Below, in pieces: positions 35,180 to 44,528 of a stretch of 64,000 nt of DNA. This DNA is from Flavobacteriales bacterium. Lineage in GTDB: Bacteria; Bacteroidota; Bacteroidia; NS11-12g; UBA9320. Numbering within the stretch: the first letter of the stretch is position 1; every line of letters starts with the position of its first letter. Below the pieces are notes generated by a model that saw only the letters and a program-made list of their open reading frames with translations, made no database searches and had not been told where the DNA came from. A program made the translations under genes and the position numbers. Location: positions 62,001 to 126,000 of the forward strand of contig JACJZU010000001.1 of NCBI GenBank assembly GCA_020635435.1, read 5' to 3'.

Positions 35180-35490
35180 TCCGCACTTTTCGGACGTCGC
35201 ATGATCGCGTAAACCTCGATCACAAAACCGGCAAGTACCACCAACGGAGCAAGCGTGATCTTGATATGTGTACTGAAACTGAATGAAGCGTTGCGCAATG
35301 CTTCACTGGAACTGTAAATATCGTCCGTCTTACCCAGCATCAGGGCAAATCCGATCACGATCACGATGAGCCCGATCAGCATCCATCGGTAGTTGTCCTT
35401 GCCAAATGCCATATCGGCCTTTCCAACGGGGTCATTGCTCACCTTCTTAACATCGTGCCGTTTAGATGTTCTTTGCTTTGCCATATTCAA
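35176..35490 (-). CDS. DUF3098 family membrane protein
   Basis: This 104-residue protein has a basic, polar N-terminus and two membrane helices (RWMLIGLIVIVIGFALML and ITLAPLVVLAGFVIEVYAIM). It matches the small DUF3098 family common between ftsX and uppP in Bacteroidota. Function is unknown. Its position between a divisome gene and a lipid-carrier phosphatase suggests a cell-envelope role. Two ATGs (35490, 35484) are close together. Confidence 0.8.
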   Translation of the reverse strand: MNMAKQRTSKRHDVKKVSNDPVGKADMAFGKDNYRWMLIGLIVIVIGFALMLGKTDDIYSSSEALRNASFSFSTHIKITLAPLVVLAGFVIEVYAIMRRPKSAE

Positions 35491-35499
35491 TCAAAATCG

Positions 35500-36369
35500 T
35501 CAATACAAATCGTCAATTTTCATCCTCAGGTATCTTCGCGTACTCAAATAAGTGGTCGGTATCACGATCAATACCCCCAGGATCAATAATGCTACAAATA
35601 AAATGGAATAATCGCTAATCCCGGATGATTGTGGTAAGTTGGGAATGCTTCCTCCATAGCTCAATAAAATCGCCCTATACACGGCGTAACTCGATAAAAT
35701 GGTCAGACCGAGCGCAATTACGGCACCTATTAGGGCCACAAACAAGGAACGCAACAGGAAAGGACGTATTATGAACCACTCCCTGGCCCCAACCAATTGC
35801 ATGCTCTTTACGAGGAACCGCCTTGAATACACGCTCAAGCGCACTGTATTGTTGATGAGCAGGAGGGAGATAACGACCAGCAGCAAGGCCAGTCCGCCCA
35901 AACCCATGGCAGCCAGGTTCTTGTTCCGGTTGATCTGATCTACCAGATACTGCTCGTATTCAACCTCATAAACACCTGAAACCTGTCTGAGTTCCTCGAG
36001 TACGGCGTCCACATCGTCCCCCACCCGATCCAGTGCCAGATAAACCTCCATCGATGCCGGTAAAGGGTTATCCCCCAAAATTTCCGTAAAATTCTCCCCG
36101 AGTTCTTCCTTGAATTCATAGGCCGCTTCCTCCGGAGAAATGAACTTGCTGTTCCGCACAAATTTCCGGGCGGCTATGTCCATTCGAGCTGCCTGAATCT
36201 CCGCATCCGGAGCCTGTTTGCTGAAATAGACCATCACCACAACGTTCTCCTTGAAATGTTCCGTGAGCCTACTGGAATTGATCAGCAATGCGCCTAAAAG
36301 TCCCAACAGGAACAAGACCATTGATACACTCACTGTTATGGGTAATGAAGAGGGTTTCTTACGGCTCAC
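35500..36369 (-). CDS. ftsX: Cell division protein FtsX (permease-like)
   Basis: The 289-residue protein has the FtsX topology: one N-terminal helix (LPITVSVSMVLFLLGLLGALL), an extracytoplasmic domain (about 45-165, with MVYFSKQAPDAEIQAA and PASMEVYL) and three C-terminal helices of the MacB/FtsX fold. With FtsE it controls cell-wall hydrolases at the division site; ftsE is not in this window. I chose the GTG at 36369 because it lies 6 nt after a perfect TAACTTTG box. A TTG at 36378 would lie inside that box. Confidence 0.92.
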   Translation of the reverse strand: MSRKKPSSLPITVSVSMVLFLLGLLGALLINSSRLTEHFKENVVVMVYFSKQAPDAEIQAARMDIAARKFVRNSKFISPEEAAYEFKEELGENFTEILGDNPLPASMEVYLALDRVGDDVDAVLEELRQVSGVYEVEYEQYLVDQINRNKNLAAMGLGGLALLLVVISLLLINNTVRLSVYSRRFLVKSMQLVGAREWFIIRPFLLRSLFVALIGAVIALGLTILSSYAVYRAILLSYGGSIPNLPQSSGISDYSILFVALLILGVLIVIPTTYLSTRRYLRMKIDDLY

Positions 36370-36375
36370 CGGGCA

Positions 36376-36383
36376 CAAAGTTA
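36376..36383 (-). promoter_or_regulatory. -7 box directly before ftsX
   Basis: The minus strand reads TAACTTTG, then TGCCCG and the GTG start of ftsX. The 6-nt gap predicts an almost leaderless mRNA for the ftsX-DUF3098-uppP unit. Confidence 0.5.
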
Positions 36384-36546
36384 ATCCTTTAAAAGGCTGA
36401 AATTACGTCCTCAGAACAGCGGCAATGCGGTTTCCACAACAGGTCTGTCCAGGCTTGGATTTCAAACGATTTTTTGTTGGCCAAAAAACTTATTTAGATT
36501 CCTTCTAAGGTGCTCGGGGCACTCAACCATTTCGAGCCAAAGACTG

Positions 36547-36554
36547 TTACTTTG
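36547..36554 (+). promoter_or_regulatory. Possible -7 box of the sdh operon
   Basis: TTACTTTG has one mismatch to TAnnTTTG and ends 41 nt before the sdhC ATG. This would give a leader of about 35 nt. No clear -33 TTG is present, so the assignment is tentative. Confidence 0.3.
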
Positions 36555-36595
36555 CAAGCACTCTTAGAGAGGATTTTCTAGAAAAATTAGTCACA

Positions 36596-37237
36596 ATGGG
36601 ATTCTTTACATCCAGTATCGGAAGAAAAATAGTGATGTCCCTCACGGGACTGTTCCTGATCACATTTCTTATTGTTCACCTTGGCGTGAACTTGCTCACT
36701 TTGGTGAGTGCTGAACTCTTCAACGAGGCTTCGCATTTCATGGCGACCAATCCCCTCATTCAAGCCATGCAGTACGTGCTTGCGCTGGGTTTTGTTCTGC
36801 ACATTTCTCAGGGTATCATCCTTCAGATCCGCAACAAACAGGCAAGGCCGCAGAATTACGCCATGAACAAACCGGCCACGAATTCCTCCTGGTCGTCGCG
36901 ATCCATGATCCTCACCGGATTATTGATCCTCCTTTTCCTCATTTTACACCTCAAGGATTATTTCTGGGTCATGAAATTTGGAGAGATGCCTGCCGGACAA
37001 ACCGATTATGACTTGGTTACCGGTTTATTCCAGAATAAACTCTACACACTTATCTACGTGGCCTCATTTATCCTGTTGGGTTTTCACCTCGATCACGGAT
37101 TTCAATCCGCTTTCCAGTCGGCCGGTGTGAACCATCGAAAATACACTCCGATGATCCGCAAGATCGGTAGAGTGTACAGCCTGCTAATGGCATTGGGCTT
37201 TTCGCTGATCGCCCTTTACTTTTCTTTCGCTAATTAA
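36596..37237 (+). CDS. sdhC: Succinate dehydrogenase cytochrome b subunit
   Basis: The 213-residue protein has five membrane helices with conserved histidines (IVHLGVN, ALGFVLHISQG, LILHLKDYFW, LGFHLDHGFQ). This fits the single-subunit, dihaem cytochrome b of type B succinate dehydrogenases, which react with menaquinone. It anchors SdhAB to the inner membrane. It is the first gene of sdhCAB, with 26 bp to sdhA. Confidence 0.94.
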   Translation: MGFFTSSIGRKIVMSLTGLFLITFLIVHLGVNLLTLVSAELFNEASHFMATNPLIQAMQYVLALGFVLHISQGIILQIRNKQARPQNYAMNKPATNSSWSSRSMILTGLLILLFLILHLKDYFWVMKFGEMPAGQTDYDLVTGLFQNKLYTLIYVASFILLGFHLDHGFQSAFQSAGVNHRKYTPMIRKIGRVYSLLMALGFSLIALYFSFAN

Positions 37238-37263
37238 TTAATCGTCCATATACACTGACAGCC

Positions 37264-39267
37264 ATGAGTAAATTGAATGCTAGAATACCGGAAGGCCCGA
37301 TCGATAAAAAATGGACCAATCATAAAAACAACATTCGACTGGTTAACCCTGCCAACAAACGACTGATAGATGTGATCGTGGTGGGAACAGGACTTGCCGG
37401 CGGATCCGCTGCTGCTTCCCTCGCTGAGATGGGTTACAATGTGAAGGCATTTTGCTTTCAGGATAGTCCACGCCGTGCACATAGTATTGCAGCCCAGGGT
37501 GGGATCAATGCGGCCAAGAATTATCAGAACGATGGTGACTCGGTTTACCGATTGTTCTACGACACGGTAAAGGGAGGCGATTACCGATCCAGAGAGGCGA
37601 ACGTTTATCGTCTGGCAGAGGTTTCGGCCAATATCATAGACCAGTGCGTTGCCCAGGGTGTACCCTTTGCAAGAGAATACGGAGGACTGCTGGATAACCG
37701 ATCCTTTGGAGGCGTTCAGGTTTCGAGAACCTTTTATGCCAAAGGACAAACCGGTCAACAGCTCTTATTAGGTGCCTATTCAGCCATGAGCCGCCAGATC
37801 GGTCTCGGTAGGATCAAAATGTACAACCGGCATGAGATGCTGGAACTGGTGGTGGTTAACGGCAAGGCAAGGGGCATCATCGCCAGAGATCTTGTCACCG
37901 GCGAAATAGAACGGCATAGTGCACATGCGGTCGTGATCGCCTCGGGCGGATATGGCAACGTATTCTTCCTTTCCACGAATGCCATGGGATCCAATGCTAC
38001 AGCCAGCTGGAAGGTACACAAGAAAGGAGCCCTTTTCGCCAACCCCTGCTTTACACAGATTCACCCGACATGCATCCCCGTTAGTGGCGACCACCAGTCG
38101 AAACTTACACTGATGTCTGAATCTCTGCGGAACGATGGAAGGATCTGGGTTCCTGCGAAAAAAGAAGACGCCGAGGCCATTCGTGCAGGCAAGCTGAAAC
38201 CTACTCAGATCCCTGAGGAAGATAGAGATTATTACCTCGAACGTCGCTACCCTGCATTTGGGAACCTGGTTCCTCGCGATGTGGCATCCCGTGCCGCCAA
38301 GGAAAGATGTGATGCCGGCTACGGTGTGAATGCCACCGGCGAGGCGGTGTATCTCGATTTTGCTTCGGCTATCGAGCGCTATGGAAGGGAAAAGGCCAAT
38401 GTGGAGGGCATTCAGAATCCCTCTTTGGAGAAGATCAAGGAACTTGGTAAAAAAGTTGTGGAGGCGAAATACGGAAACCTCTTCCAGATGTATGAGAAGA
38501 TCGTGGATCAAAATCCGTACGAAACACCGATGATGATCTATCCGGCCGTTCACTATACCATGGGCGGTGTTTGGGTGGATTACAACCTCATGACCACCAT
38601 TCCGGGCTGCTACGCCATTGGCGAGGCGAACTTTAGCGATCACGGTGCCAACCGCCTGGGTGCTTCAGCCCTTATGCAGGGTTTGGCAGATGGTTACTTC
38701 GTACTTCCTTACACGATCGGCGATTACCTGGCCGATGATATTCGCACCGGAGCGATCCCAACCGATCTTCCGGAATTCGACGAAGCAGAAAAGGCAGTTG
38801 TGGAGCAACTCCAAAAATTCATCGCGAACAAGGGCAGTAAGCCTGTAGACTATTTCCACAAGAAACTTGGCAAGATCATGTGGAATGAAGTGGGCATGGC
38901 CCGAAACGAGAGCGGACTGAAAAAAGCGATCCAGGAAATACGGGAACTGCGGGACGAGTTCCACAAAGAAGTAATGGTTCCCGGGGAATTGAACGGATTC
39001 AATCAGGAATTGGAAAAAGCCTGGCGTGTGGCCGATTTCCTCGAATTGGGCGAACTCATGGCGCTGGATGCCCTCAGCCGCACCGAGAGCTGTGGCGGTC
39101 ACTTCAGGGAAGAATCTCAAACGGAAGAAGGAGAAGCCGTTCGGAATGATGCGGAATTCACATTTGTATCTGCATGGGAATTCACAGGAGATCCGGGAAA
39201 AGCCATTCTGCACAAGGAAGAATTGGTCTATGAAAATATCGAATTGAAAACAAGGAGCTATAAATAA
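37264..39267 (+). CDS. sdhA: Succinate dehydrogenase/fumarate reductase flavoprotein subunit
   Basis: This 667-residue flavoprotein oxidises succinate to fumarate in the TCA cycle and complex II. The FAD-binding GTGLAGGSAAASLAEMGY, the covalent-FAD histidine in RRAHSIAAQGGINAA, and the active-site HPTCIP and HYTMGGVWVD are present. Its length, longer than the E. coli 588-residue SdhA, is usual for the type B enzymes of Bacteroidota. sdhB follows 14 bp downstream. Confidence 0.97.
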   Translation: MSKLNARIPEGPIDKKWTNHKNNIRLVNPANKRLIDVIVVGTGLAGGSAAASLAEMGYNVKAFCFQDSPRRAHSIAAQGGINAAKNYQNDGDSVYRLFYDTVKGGDYRSREANVYRLAEVSANIIDQCVAQGVPFAREYGGLLDNRSFGGVQVSRTFYAKGQTGQQLLLGAYSAMSRQIGLGRIKMYNRHEMLELVVVNGKARGIIARDLVTGEIERHSAHAVVIASGGYGNVFFLSTNAMGSNATASWKVHKKGALFANPCFTQIHPTCIPVSGDHQSKLTLMSESLRNDGRIWVPAKKEDAEAIRAGKLKPTQIPEEDRDYYLERRYPAFGNLVPRDVASRAAKERCDAGYGVNATGEAVYLDFASAIERYGREKANVEGIQNPSLEKIKELGKKVVEAKYGNLFQMYEKIVDQNPYETPMMIYPAVHYTMGGVWVDYNLMTTIPGCYAIGEANFSDHGANRLGASALMQGLADGYFVLPYTIGDYLADDIRTGAIPTDLPEFDEAEKAVVEQLQKFIANKGSKPVDYFHKKLGKIMWNEVGMARNESGLKKAIQEIRELRDEFHKEVMVPGELNGFNQELEKAWRVADFLELGELMALDALSRTESCGGHFREESQTEEGEAVRNDAEFTFVSAWEFTGDPGKAILHKEELVYENIELKTRSYK

Positions 39268-39281
39268 CGATACGTGCTGGT

Positions 39282-40034
39282 ATGAAACTCACATTAAAAA
39301 TTTGGAGACAGGCTGGTCCCGGTAAGGCCGGAAAAATGGAAACCTATCCGATCGACGGAATATCGCCGGATATGTCTTTCCTGGAAATGCTCGATGTACT
39401 GAACAACAAACTCGTAACCGAAGGGCAGGAACCCGTGGCTTTCGACCACGATTGCCGTGAGGGTATTTGCGGGGCTTGTTCCTTGTACATAAACGGCGAA
39501 GCGCATGGCCCCGATCGTGGCGTTACAACCTGCCAATTGCACATGCGCAAATTCAAGGATGGCGATACCATTTACATAGAGCCCTGGAGGGCAAAAGCCT
39601 TCCCCGTGATCAAAGATCTGGTAGTGGACCGGGGTGCTTTCGACCGTATTATGGCAGCAGGAGGTTTTGTTTCGGTGAATACTTCAGGAAATACGCTCGA
39701 CGCGAACAGTATCCCCATCCCAAAGGACGACGCCGACAAAGCTTTTGATGCCGCAACATGTATAGGCTGCGGAGCTTGCGTGGCCTCCTGTAAGAATTCA
39801 TCTGCCATGCTGTTCGTATCGGCAAAAGTCTCTCAACTTGCCTTGCTCCCGCAGGGACGTGTGGAGGCACAGCGCCGTGTGCTGAATATGGTTGAGCAAA
39901 TGGACAAGGAAGGTTTCGGGAATTGTACCAACACCGGAGCCTGCGAAGTAGAATGTCCGAAGGGAATCTCCCTTGAGAATATTGCACGAATGAACCGGGA
40001 ATACATCAAAGCAGGCCTCCTTTCCGAGAGTTGA
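39282..40034 (+). CDS. sdhB: Succinate dehydrogenase iron-sulphur subunit
   Basis: The 250-residue protein carries the three cluster motifs: [2Fe-2S] CREGICGACSLYINGEAHG with a distant TTCQLHM, [4Fe-4S] CIGCGACVASCKN, and a third cluster motif CTNTGACEVECPKGIS. It passes electrons from the FAD of SdhA to the haems and menaquinone at SdhC. It ends the sdhCAB unit; ribE begins 12 bp later and is probably co-transcribed. Confidence 0.97.
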   Translation: MKLTLKIWRQAGPGKAGKMETYPIDGISPDMSFLEMLDVLNNKLVTEGQEPVAFDHDCREGICGACSLYINGEAHGPDRGVTTCQLHMRKFKDGDTIYIEPWRAKAFPVIKDLVVDRGAFDRIMAAGGFVSVNTSGNTLDANSIPIPKDDADKAFDAATCIGCGACVASCKNSSAMLFVSAKVSQLALLPQGRVEAQRRVLNMVEQMDKEGFGNCTNTGACEVECPKGISLENIARMNREYIKAGLLSES

Positions 40035-40046
40035 TCGCTATCGGGT

Positions 40047-40643
40047 ATGTTCACCGGAATAATTGAATGTATGGGGAAAGTTGTTTCCCTGCAAGCCGAA
40101 GGCTCCAATCTGCATATTGAGATCAGTTCACCCATCAGTAAAGAACTTAAAATTGATCAGAGCATTGCGCACGACGGTGTTTGCTTAACCGTGGTTGAAT
40201 GCAATGCGGAAACACATCGTGTTACTGCGATCCAGGAAACACTCAACAGATCCAATCTCGGATACATCGATGTTGGCGTCGATCTGAATCTGGAACGCTG
40301 CCTGCGCGTAACCGACCGACTGGACGGTCATATTGTACAGGGACATGTGGATACGATTGGGCATTGTGAGCGTATTAAAGAAAAAGATGGAAGCTGGGAA
40401 TTCACATTTTCACACCCTCAACGTCCTGAATTCACTACAATTCCAAAGGGCTCTATAACTATAAATGGAGTGAGTTTAACCGTGGTGAACTCAACTCCTT
40501 CGACTTTCAGTGTTGCAATAATTCCCTATACCTTCGAAAACACAAATTTTAAATTTTTGAAGCCGGGAAGCCCCGTAAATCTTGAGTTCGACATCATTGG
40601 CAAATACATTTCGACCTATTTGGAGAGATATGGTTTGAAGTGA
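40047..40643 (+). CDS. ribE: Riboflavin synthase alpha subunit
   Basis: The 198-residue protein has the two tandem lumazine-binding halves of riboflavin synthase: MFTGIIECMGKV and SIAHDGVCLTVVE in the first, and RLDGHIVQGHVDTIG and GSITINGVSLTVVNSTPSTF in the second. It dismutates two 6,7-dimethyl-8-ribityllumazine molecules to riboflavin. Placement behind sdhCAB links flavin supply with a flavoprotein operon. The 155 bp that follow contain a poly-T stretch (about 40690-40700) but no clear hairpin. Confidence 0.95.
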   Translation: MFTGIIECMGKVVSLQAEGSNLHIEISSPISKELKIDQSIAHDGVCLTVVECNAETHRVTAIQETLNRSNLGYIDVGVDLNLERCLRVTDRLDGHIVQGHVDTIGHCERIKEKDGSWEFTFSHPQRPEFTTIPKGSITINGVSLTVVNSTPSTFSVAIIPYTFENTNFKFLKPGSPVNLEFDIIGKYISTYLERYGLK

Positions 40644-40798
40644 CGTTCACACCTTTTTCCGATACCTGAACTTTTTTACAAGATCTTTTGTTTTTTTTGT
40701 GTAAACTATCCGTTATAGAGACTTTAAGTGGATAATTTGAAAAAATATAAATGAAGTCTGTATGAACAGAATTTAGTTTATTCGAGGAATTCTACATT

Positions 40799-41389
40799 GT
40801 GACTGAGCTCAATTTTGAAAGTTTTGCGGAGGACATCTCCGATTATCTTCAGGAAAGGCTGGATAACCGTTTATCCTACCATGGCCTGCATCACACAGTA
40901 TATGTACTGCGGGCAGCTGAGGAAATCGGCAAATATGAAGGTATTACAGATCATGAAATGCTACTCCTTAAAACCGCTGTTATGTTACACGACTGTGGTT
41001 TTGTAAATGTCTATTCCGGACATGAAGAAGAAGGTTGCCGAATTGCCGGTCAGATCCTTCCGAATTATGGCTATTCTGCGGAGGACATCAAACGCATTCA
41101 GGGTATGATAATGGCAACGAAGATCCCTCAAACACCGCATAATAAACTCGAGGAGATCATAGCAGATGCCGACCTTGAATATCTCGGCACCGATCTGTTC
41201 GATGAAGTTTCCCAAACCTTATATGAGGAATGGAAATCCTATAACATGATACAAGGGGATGATGCATGGATGAAAGCCCAGATCAATTTCATCTCCAAGC
41301 ATCATTATTTCACGGATTATTGCAAGAAGTTCAGAACTGAGAAGAAGTTCCAGAACTTAAACCGCCTGATCGATTCCATGGTTCCCTGA
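40799..41389 (+). CDS. HD domain phosphohydrolase-like protein
   Basis: The 196-residue protein starts at a GTG and has the HD metal-binding pattern: His residues in YHGLHHT (about 22-28), the HD pair in TAVMLHDCGF (about 63), His of the GHEEEG segment and Asp of IADADLEYLG (about 121). HD proteins hydrolyse phosphate esters of nucleotides or related compounds. I see no fused sensor domain. Its 3' end overlaps the convergent transporter gene by 33 bp. Substrate unknown. Confidence 0.82.
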   Translation: MTELNFESFAEDISDYLQERLDNRLSYHGLHHTVYVLRAAEEIGKYEGITDHEMLLLKTAVMLHDCGFVNVYSGHEEEGCRIAGQILPNYGYSAEDIKRIQGMIMATKIPQTPHNKLEEIIADADLEYLGTDLFDEVSQTLYEEWKSYNMIQGDDAWMKAQINFISKHHYFTDYCKKFRTEKKFQNLNRLIDSMVP

Positions 41390-44300
41390 CGCTTCCCAGC
41401 GTTGTTTTTCCATTAAGTATTGTTTGTTCTGTCGGCGCAATCGCTCGCATAGGGTGCGTATGATCCCGCGCGTTACATCGATGTGATCCTCCATCAATTC
41501 GTAGATCGCCTGCCCATTCAATTCCAGAATGATGGTATCCCGCGTTGCCCGTGCAGTTGCTGAACGCGGAGCCGGATCCAGCAGGGAAAGGTCTCCAAAG
41601 AACTCTGTATCCTTCAATGTGGCCAATACATGACCCTCGGCCTCTATCTTCACTTCACCACTCACAATGATGTACATGGAGTTACCCTCCTCACCTTCGC
41701 GGAATATCTCCCTGCCTTCGGGAATTTCCCGCTCGATCATCACGTCGGCAATTTCGATCAGGTAGTTCTCATCGGTAGTTGCGAACATGGAAGTTTGTCG
41801 CAACATGAGTACCCGCTCCAGTAATTTGATGGATGTATTGCTCATTGTTTTTTGAATTTCTGTGTTAGAGGGATCTCCCAAACATTCATTGAGGAACTTG
41901 GAATTCCGGCGCATGAGGATTCCTTGAATACGCGCCGCATCCGGTTTCATTTTGCGTCCGGCCACGCCTATGAGCCAATCCCTGAACCGATCGTGATTGT
42001 CGAGCAGATGAAGAACGTCGCCGATCTTGCCTTTGCGGTCGTTCACACGATCCTCGATATGCGGACGGATGATGGAGAATACACTCTGTGGCAAGCTCGT
42101 TTGCAGTGCTTCAATAACCGCAGCCATCTTCTCATCGTTTCCGGTGATGTGATGTTCAAGCGCCTTCAATAAGGCGTGCTCACCGGTGTAAATATAACAC
42201 CACTTCAAAAGGCGTGTGAATATCTGATCCGCCTCGCGTTCTATGTATTTGCGCAGTTCCTGATCTTCCCAATGGACATTGAGCTCATCCAGAAGCGCAT
42301 GTTCGAAGCTGAGCTGATCCTTGATCAGTCGGGACGAACGCAGTTTGTCCGACTTGTCCATCAACTCGCTCGCCATAACGTTGCGCAAATGCGGACTCGT
42401 AGCATTTAATTGTTTCTCCAAATGCTCGGGATGCCACGACGGGTTGTTCAACAGTGCAGCGATGATCTTGCGATCGGTATAACTCCCGGTACCCTCCACG
42501 CGCGCCGTGAGTGCATCCAGCTGATCCGCAGGCAAATTCCCGAGTGCCTTCAGAATATCGTAGGTGTGTCTTCTGCCCGATAGCATCCCGATCATGGAAT
42601 CCAGTATCTCCTGATCGGCATGTGCCGAGCTGGCCGCAATCGCCATTCTTCTCAATTCTACATCATCCGATCTTAAAAAGGGCTTCAGATCACTGCTGAA
42701 ATCGTGTTCAGTCATCAGTGCGATCAATTGAAGGGCATACTTCTGATCGTCGCGCGATGCAGAATTCAACCACCTCCTGATCTCGTCAATGTCGATCTTG
42801 CTTTGTTCATGCTTGCCCCTTTTGATCCAACCCGTATAAAGCGCCTGCCGTTCGGGAACAGCGGTATGCTCATTGAGCAAACGACGCCAGTCGGCCTCAG
42901 TACACAGTGAAGCATTCAACTCCAGCCCCAGAAGACGAATGGCCAGATCCTCATCCCAAAGGAGTTTCTTACTCAGTTCCAACTGACTGGCCGGATCCAA
43001 CTCCAGTTCACGGATCAGTTTTACGGCAGATTGTCGGATGCTCTTGTTCGGATGTGCCACCATCAGAGCGAGGTCGTCCTTCTCGATGGCTCCTGTCTTC
43101 TGAAGCAGATCCCATGCATTGATCACTTCCAGCTCATCGTCCGATCGGAGTTTCTTCCTCAGGAAACCGGCTGTTTCCTTATCCAGGAAAAGCGCCCTGC
43201 CCCCACGGATCAATTTGTTCTCGATGATCTGTCGCAGATTCTTCAGGTATACACGACCAAAGAACAGTCCCATGGTCACCCAGAGTACACTCACGATCAT
43301 GAGCACTACGGTCGAATAGTTCAGATCAATATGATCGTGATGCGCATAGGTGTTTAGAAGGAATAATCCCACCAATACCATACTTCCCGATTCGAAGTAT
43401 CCTTTCACCTTGGTATGCCCGTCCAGGCGCTGCGCCTTGGACAGCGGTTGATATAGGCTCAACACCAAAGGTTTATTCAGTGTTTCCTTCAGGATCAGCT
43501 CAATTACAAAAAGAATTATGAAGAAGTAGTTGTAATTATCGTGCTTGTGCTCTGAGGGTGTAATGGCCCAAAAAGTGAGTATGGATATGATGAGTACAAC
43601 CGGCATGGACACAATGAGAATCCGCAAGTTCACCCGCTGTAACAAACGGCCCGAAACGAATAACTTGATCAATGTCGCCGCACCATAGCTCAAAGCCAAA
43701 GTGGTTGAGATCAAAGAAACCATGGACCCTTCTTCCTCGAAATGATGCTGCACTTCCTTCGCGAAGAGGTACTCTATGAGCGTTACGGCAAACACATTGA
43801 CAAGCGCCAGCCCCATCAATCCCTTTACGATAGGACTTAACTTATGTCCTCCCGAATGCTCTCCATCGGCATGGTGGTGATGGTGGTGGTGATGCTCATC
43901 GTGTCCGAGCCGAAGTTTGAGTTCCGGCTCCGTTTTGATGATTTTCTCAAGAATGAGCAAACTCACGATATAAGAAGCTATACTGGCATAAATGAGCTGT
44001 TCCAGACTGATCTTGCCCGATGCCACCAAACCGGCAACAAGTGTATACCCAATGAACTTTGCCGGAAGATCCCCCACGCTCAAAACGCTGAACAGTCGCT
44101 TACTTTGTCGCACATCGAATGTGATCGCGCTCATTCCCCAGAATTGCATCTTGTTCACGTAATAGATCACCTGATGCAATGCCAACATACCAATACCGAG
44201 CAGCATGGGATCGAGACTCGACTTCAGGGCGATACCACAGATCACCAGGAACACAATGATCACCGTGGCCAGACCACGGAACAGTCTGGCAGGTATCCCA

Positions 44301-44521
44301 TGGTGTTCAAATCGCGCATAAATGGTCGCAAAAACCATGATCGTGATCCCGGCTGTTATGAAGATCCATGGAAACTGCTTGATGGGGTTATGCTCTACAA
44401 AATAGGTGAGGGAAAGTGTGTAGAAGAACGCCACACCAAGACCCTCGAAGAAATTCTGGAAGAAGAACAGACTGATCCGCTTTCGTTCATCGGGGTTTAT
44501 ATGGAGTAATCGGGCCAGCAT
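41357..44521 (-). CDS. ATP/ADP translocase-like (Npt1-related MFS) transporter fused to HEAT repeats and a cyclic-nucleotide-binding domain
   Basis: The protein has about 1054 residues in three parts. Residues about 1-450 form a 12-helix MFS-like domain related to nucleotide translocases (NFFEGLGVAFFYTLSLTYFVE, FDVRQSKRLFSVLSVGDLPAKF, ELILKETLNKPLVLSLYQPL). Between two helices it has a loop with eight consecutive His (about residues 208-215) plus more His. Residues about 470-880 carry HEAT-like helical repeats. The C-terminus (about 915-1030) is a cyclic-nucleotide-binding domain with EGREIFREGEEGNSMYIIVSG and FGDLSLLDPAPRSATARA. This suggests nucleotide-gated transport or scaffolding. I chose the ATG at 44521; a TTG at 44539 overlaps ridA. 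The substrate is unknown. Confidence 0.85.
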   Translation of the reverse strand: MLARLLHINPDERKRISLFFFQNFFEGLGVAFFYTLSLTYFVEHNPIKQFPWIFITAGITIMVFATIYARFEHHGIPARLFRGLATVIIVFLVICGIALKSSLDPMLLGIGMLALHQVIYYVNKMQFWGMSAITFDVRQSKRLFSVLSVGDLPAKFIGYTLVAGLVASGKISLEQLIYASIASYIVSLLILEKIIKTEPELKLRLGHDEHHHHHHHHADGEHSGGHKLSPIVKGLMGLALVNVFAVTLIEYLFAKEVQHHFEEEGSMVSLISTTLALSYGAATLIKLFVSGRLLQRVNLRILIVSMPVVLIISILTFWAITPSEHKHDNYNYFFIILFVIELILKETLNKPLVLSLYQPLSKAQRLDGHTKVKGYFESGSMVLVGLFLLNTYAHHDHIDLNYSTVVLMIVSVLWVTMGLFFGRVYLKNLRQIIENKLIRGGRALFLDKETAGFLRKKLRSDDELEVINAWDLLQKTGAIEKDDLALMVAHPNKSIRQSAVKLIRELELDPASQLELSKKLLWDEDLAIRLLGLELNASLCTEADWRRLLNEHTAVPERQALYTGWIKRGKHEQSKIDIDEIRRWLNSASRDDQKYALQLIALMTEHDFSSDLKPFLRSDDVELRRMAIAASSAHADQEILDSMIGMLSGRRHTYDILKALGNLPADQLDALTARVEGTGSYTDRKIIAALLNNPSWHPEHLEKQLNATSPHLRNVMASELMDKSDKLRSSRLIKDQLSFEHALLDELNVHWEDQELRKYIEREADQIFTRLLKWCYIYTGEHALLKALEHHITGNDEKMAAVIEALQTSLPQSVFSIIRPHIEDRVNDRKGKIGDVLHLLDNHDRFRDWLIGVAGRKMKPDAARIQGILMRRNSKFLNECLGDPSNTEIQKTMSNTSIKLLERVLMLRQTSMFATTDENYLIEIADVMIEREIPEGREIFREGEEGNSMYIIVSGEVKIEAEGHVLATLKDTEFFGDLSLLDPAPRSATARATRDTIILELNGQAIYELMEDHIDVTRGIIRTLCERLRRQNKQYLMEKQRWEASGNHGIDQAV

Positions 44522-44528
44522 AGTTATG

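Noticed and set aside
37780..38643. 287-codon minus-strand open frame opposite sdhA
   Set aside because: It is antisense to the highly conserved sdhA; the translated product has no protein-like pattern.
40644..40798. Terminator after ribE or flavin riboswitch
   Set aside because: There is a T-rich stretch but no stem, and an FMN element would be expected before, not after, ribE.
43844..44509. 221-codon plus-strand open frame opposite the transporter gene
   Set aside because: It mirrors the membrane helices and poly-His loop of the real gene and has no family resemblance.
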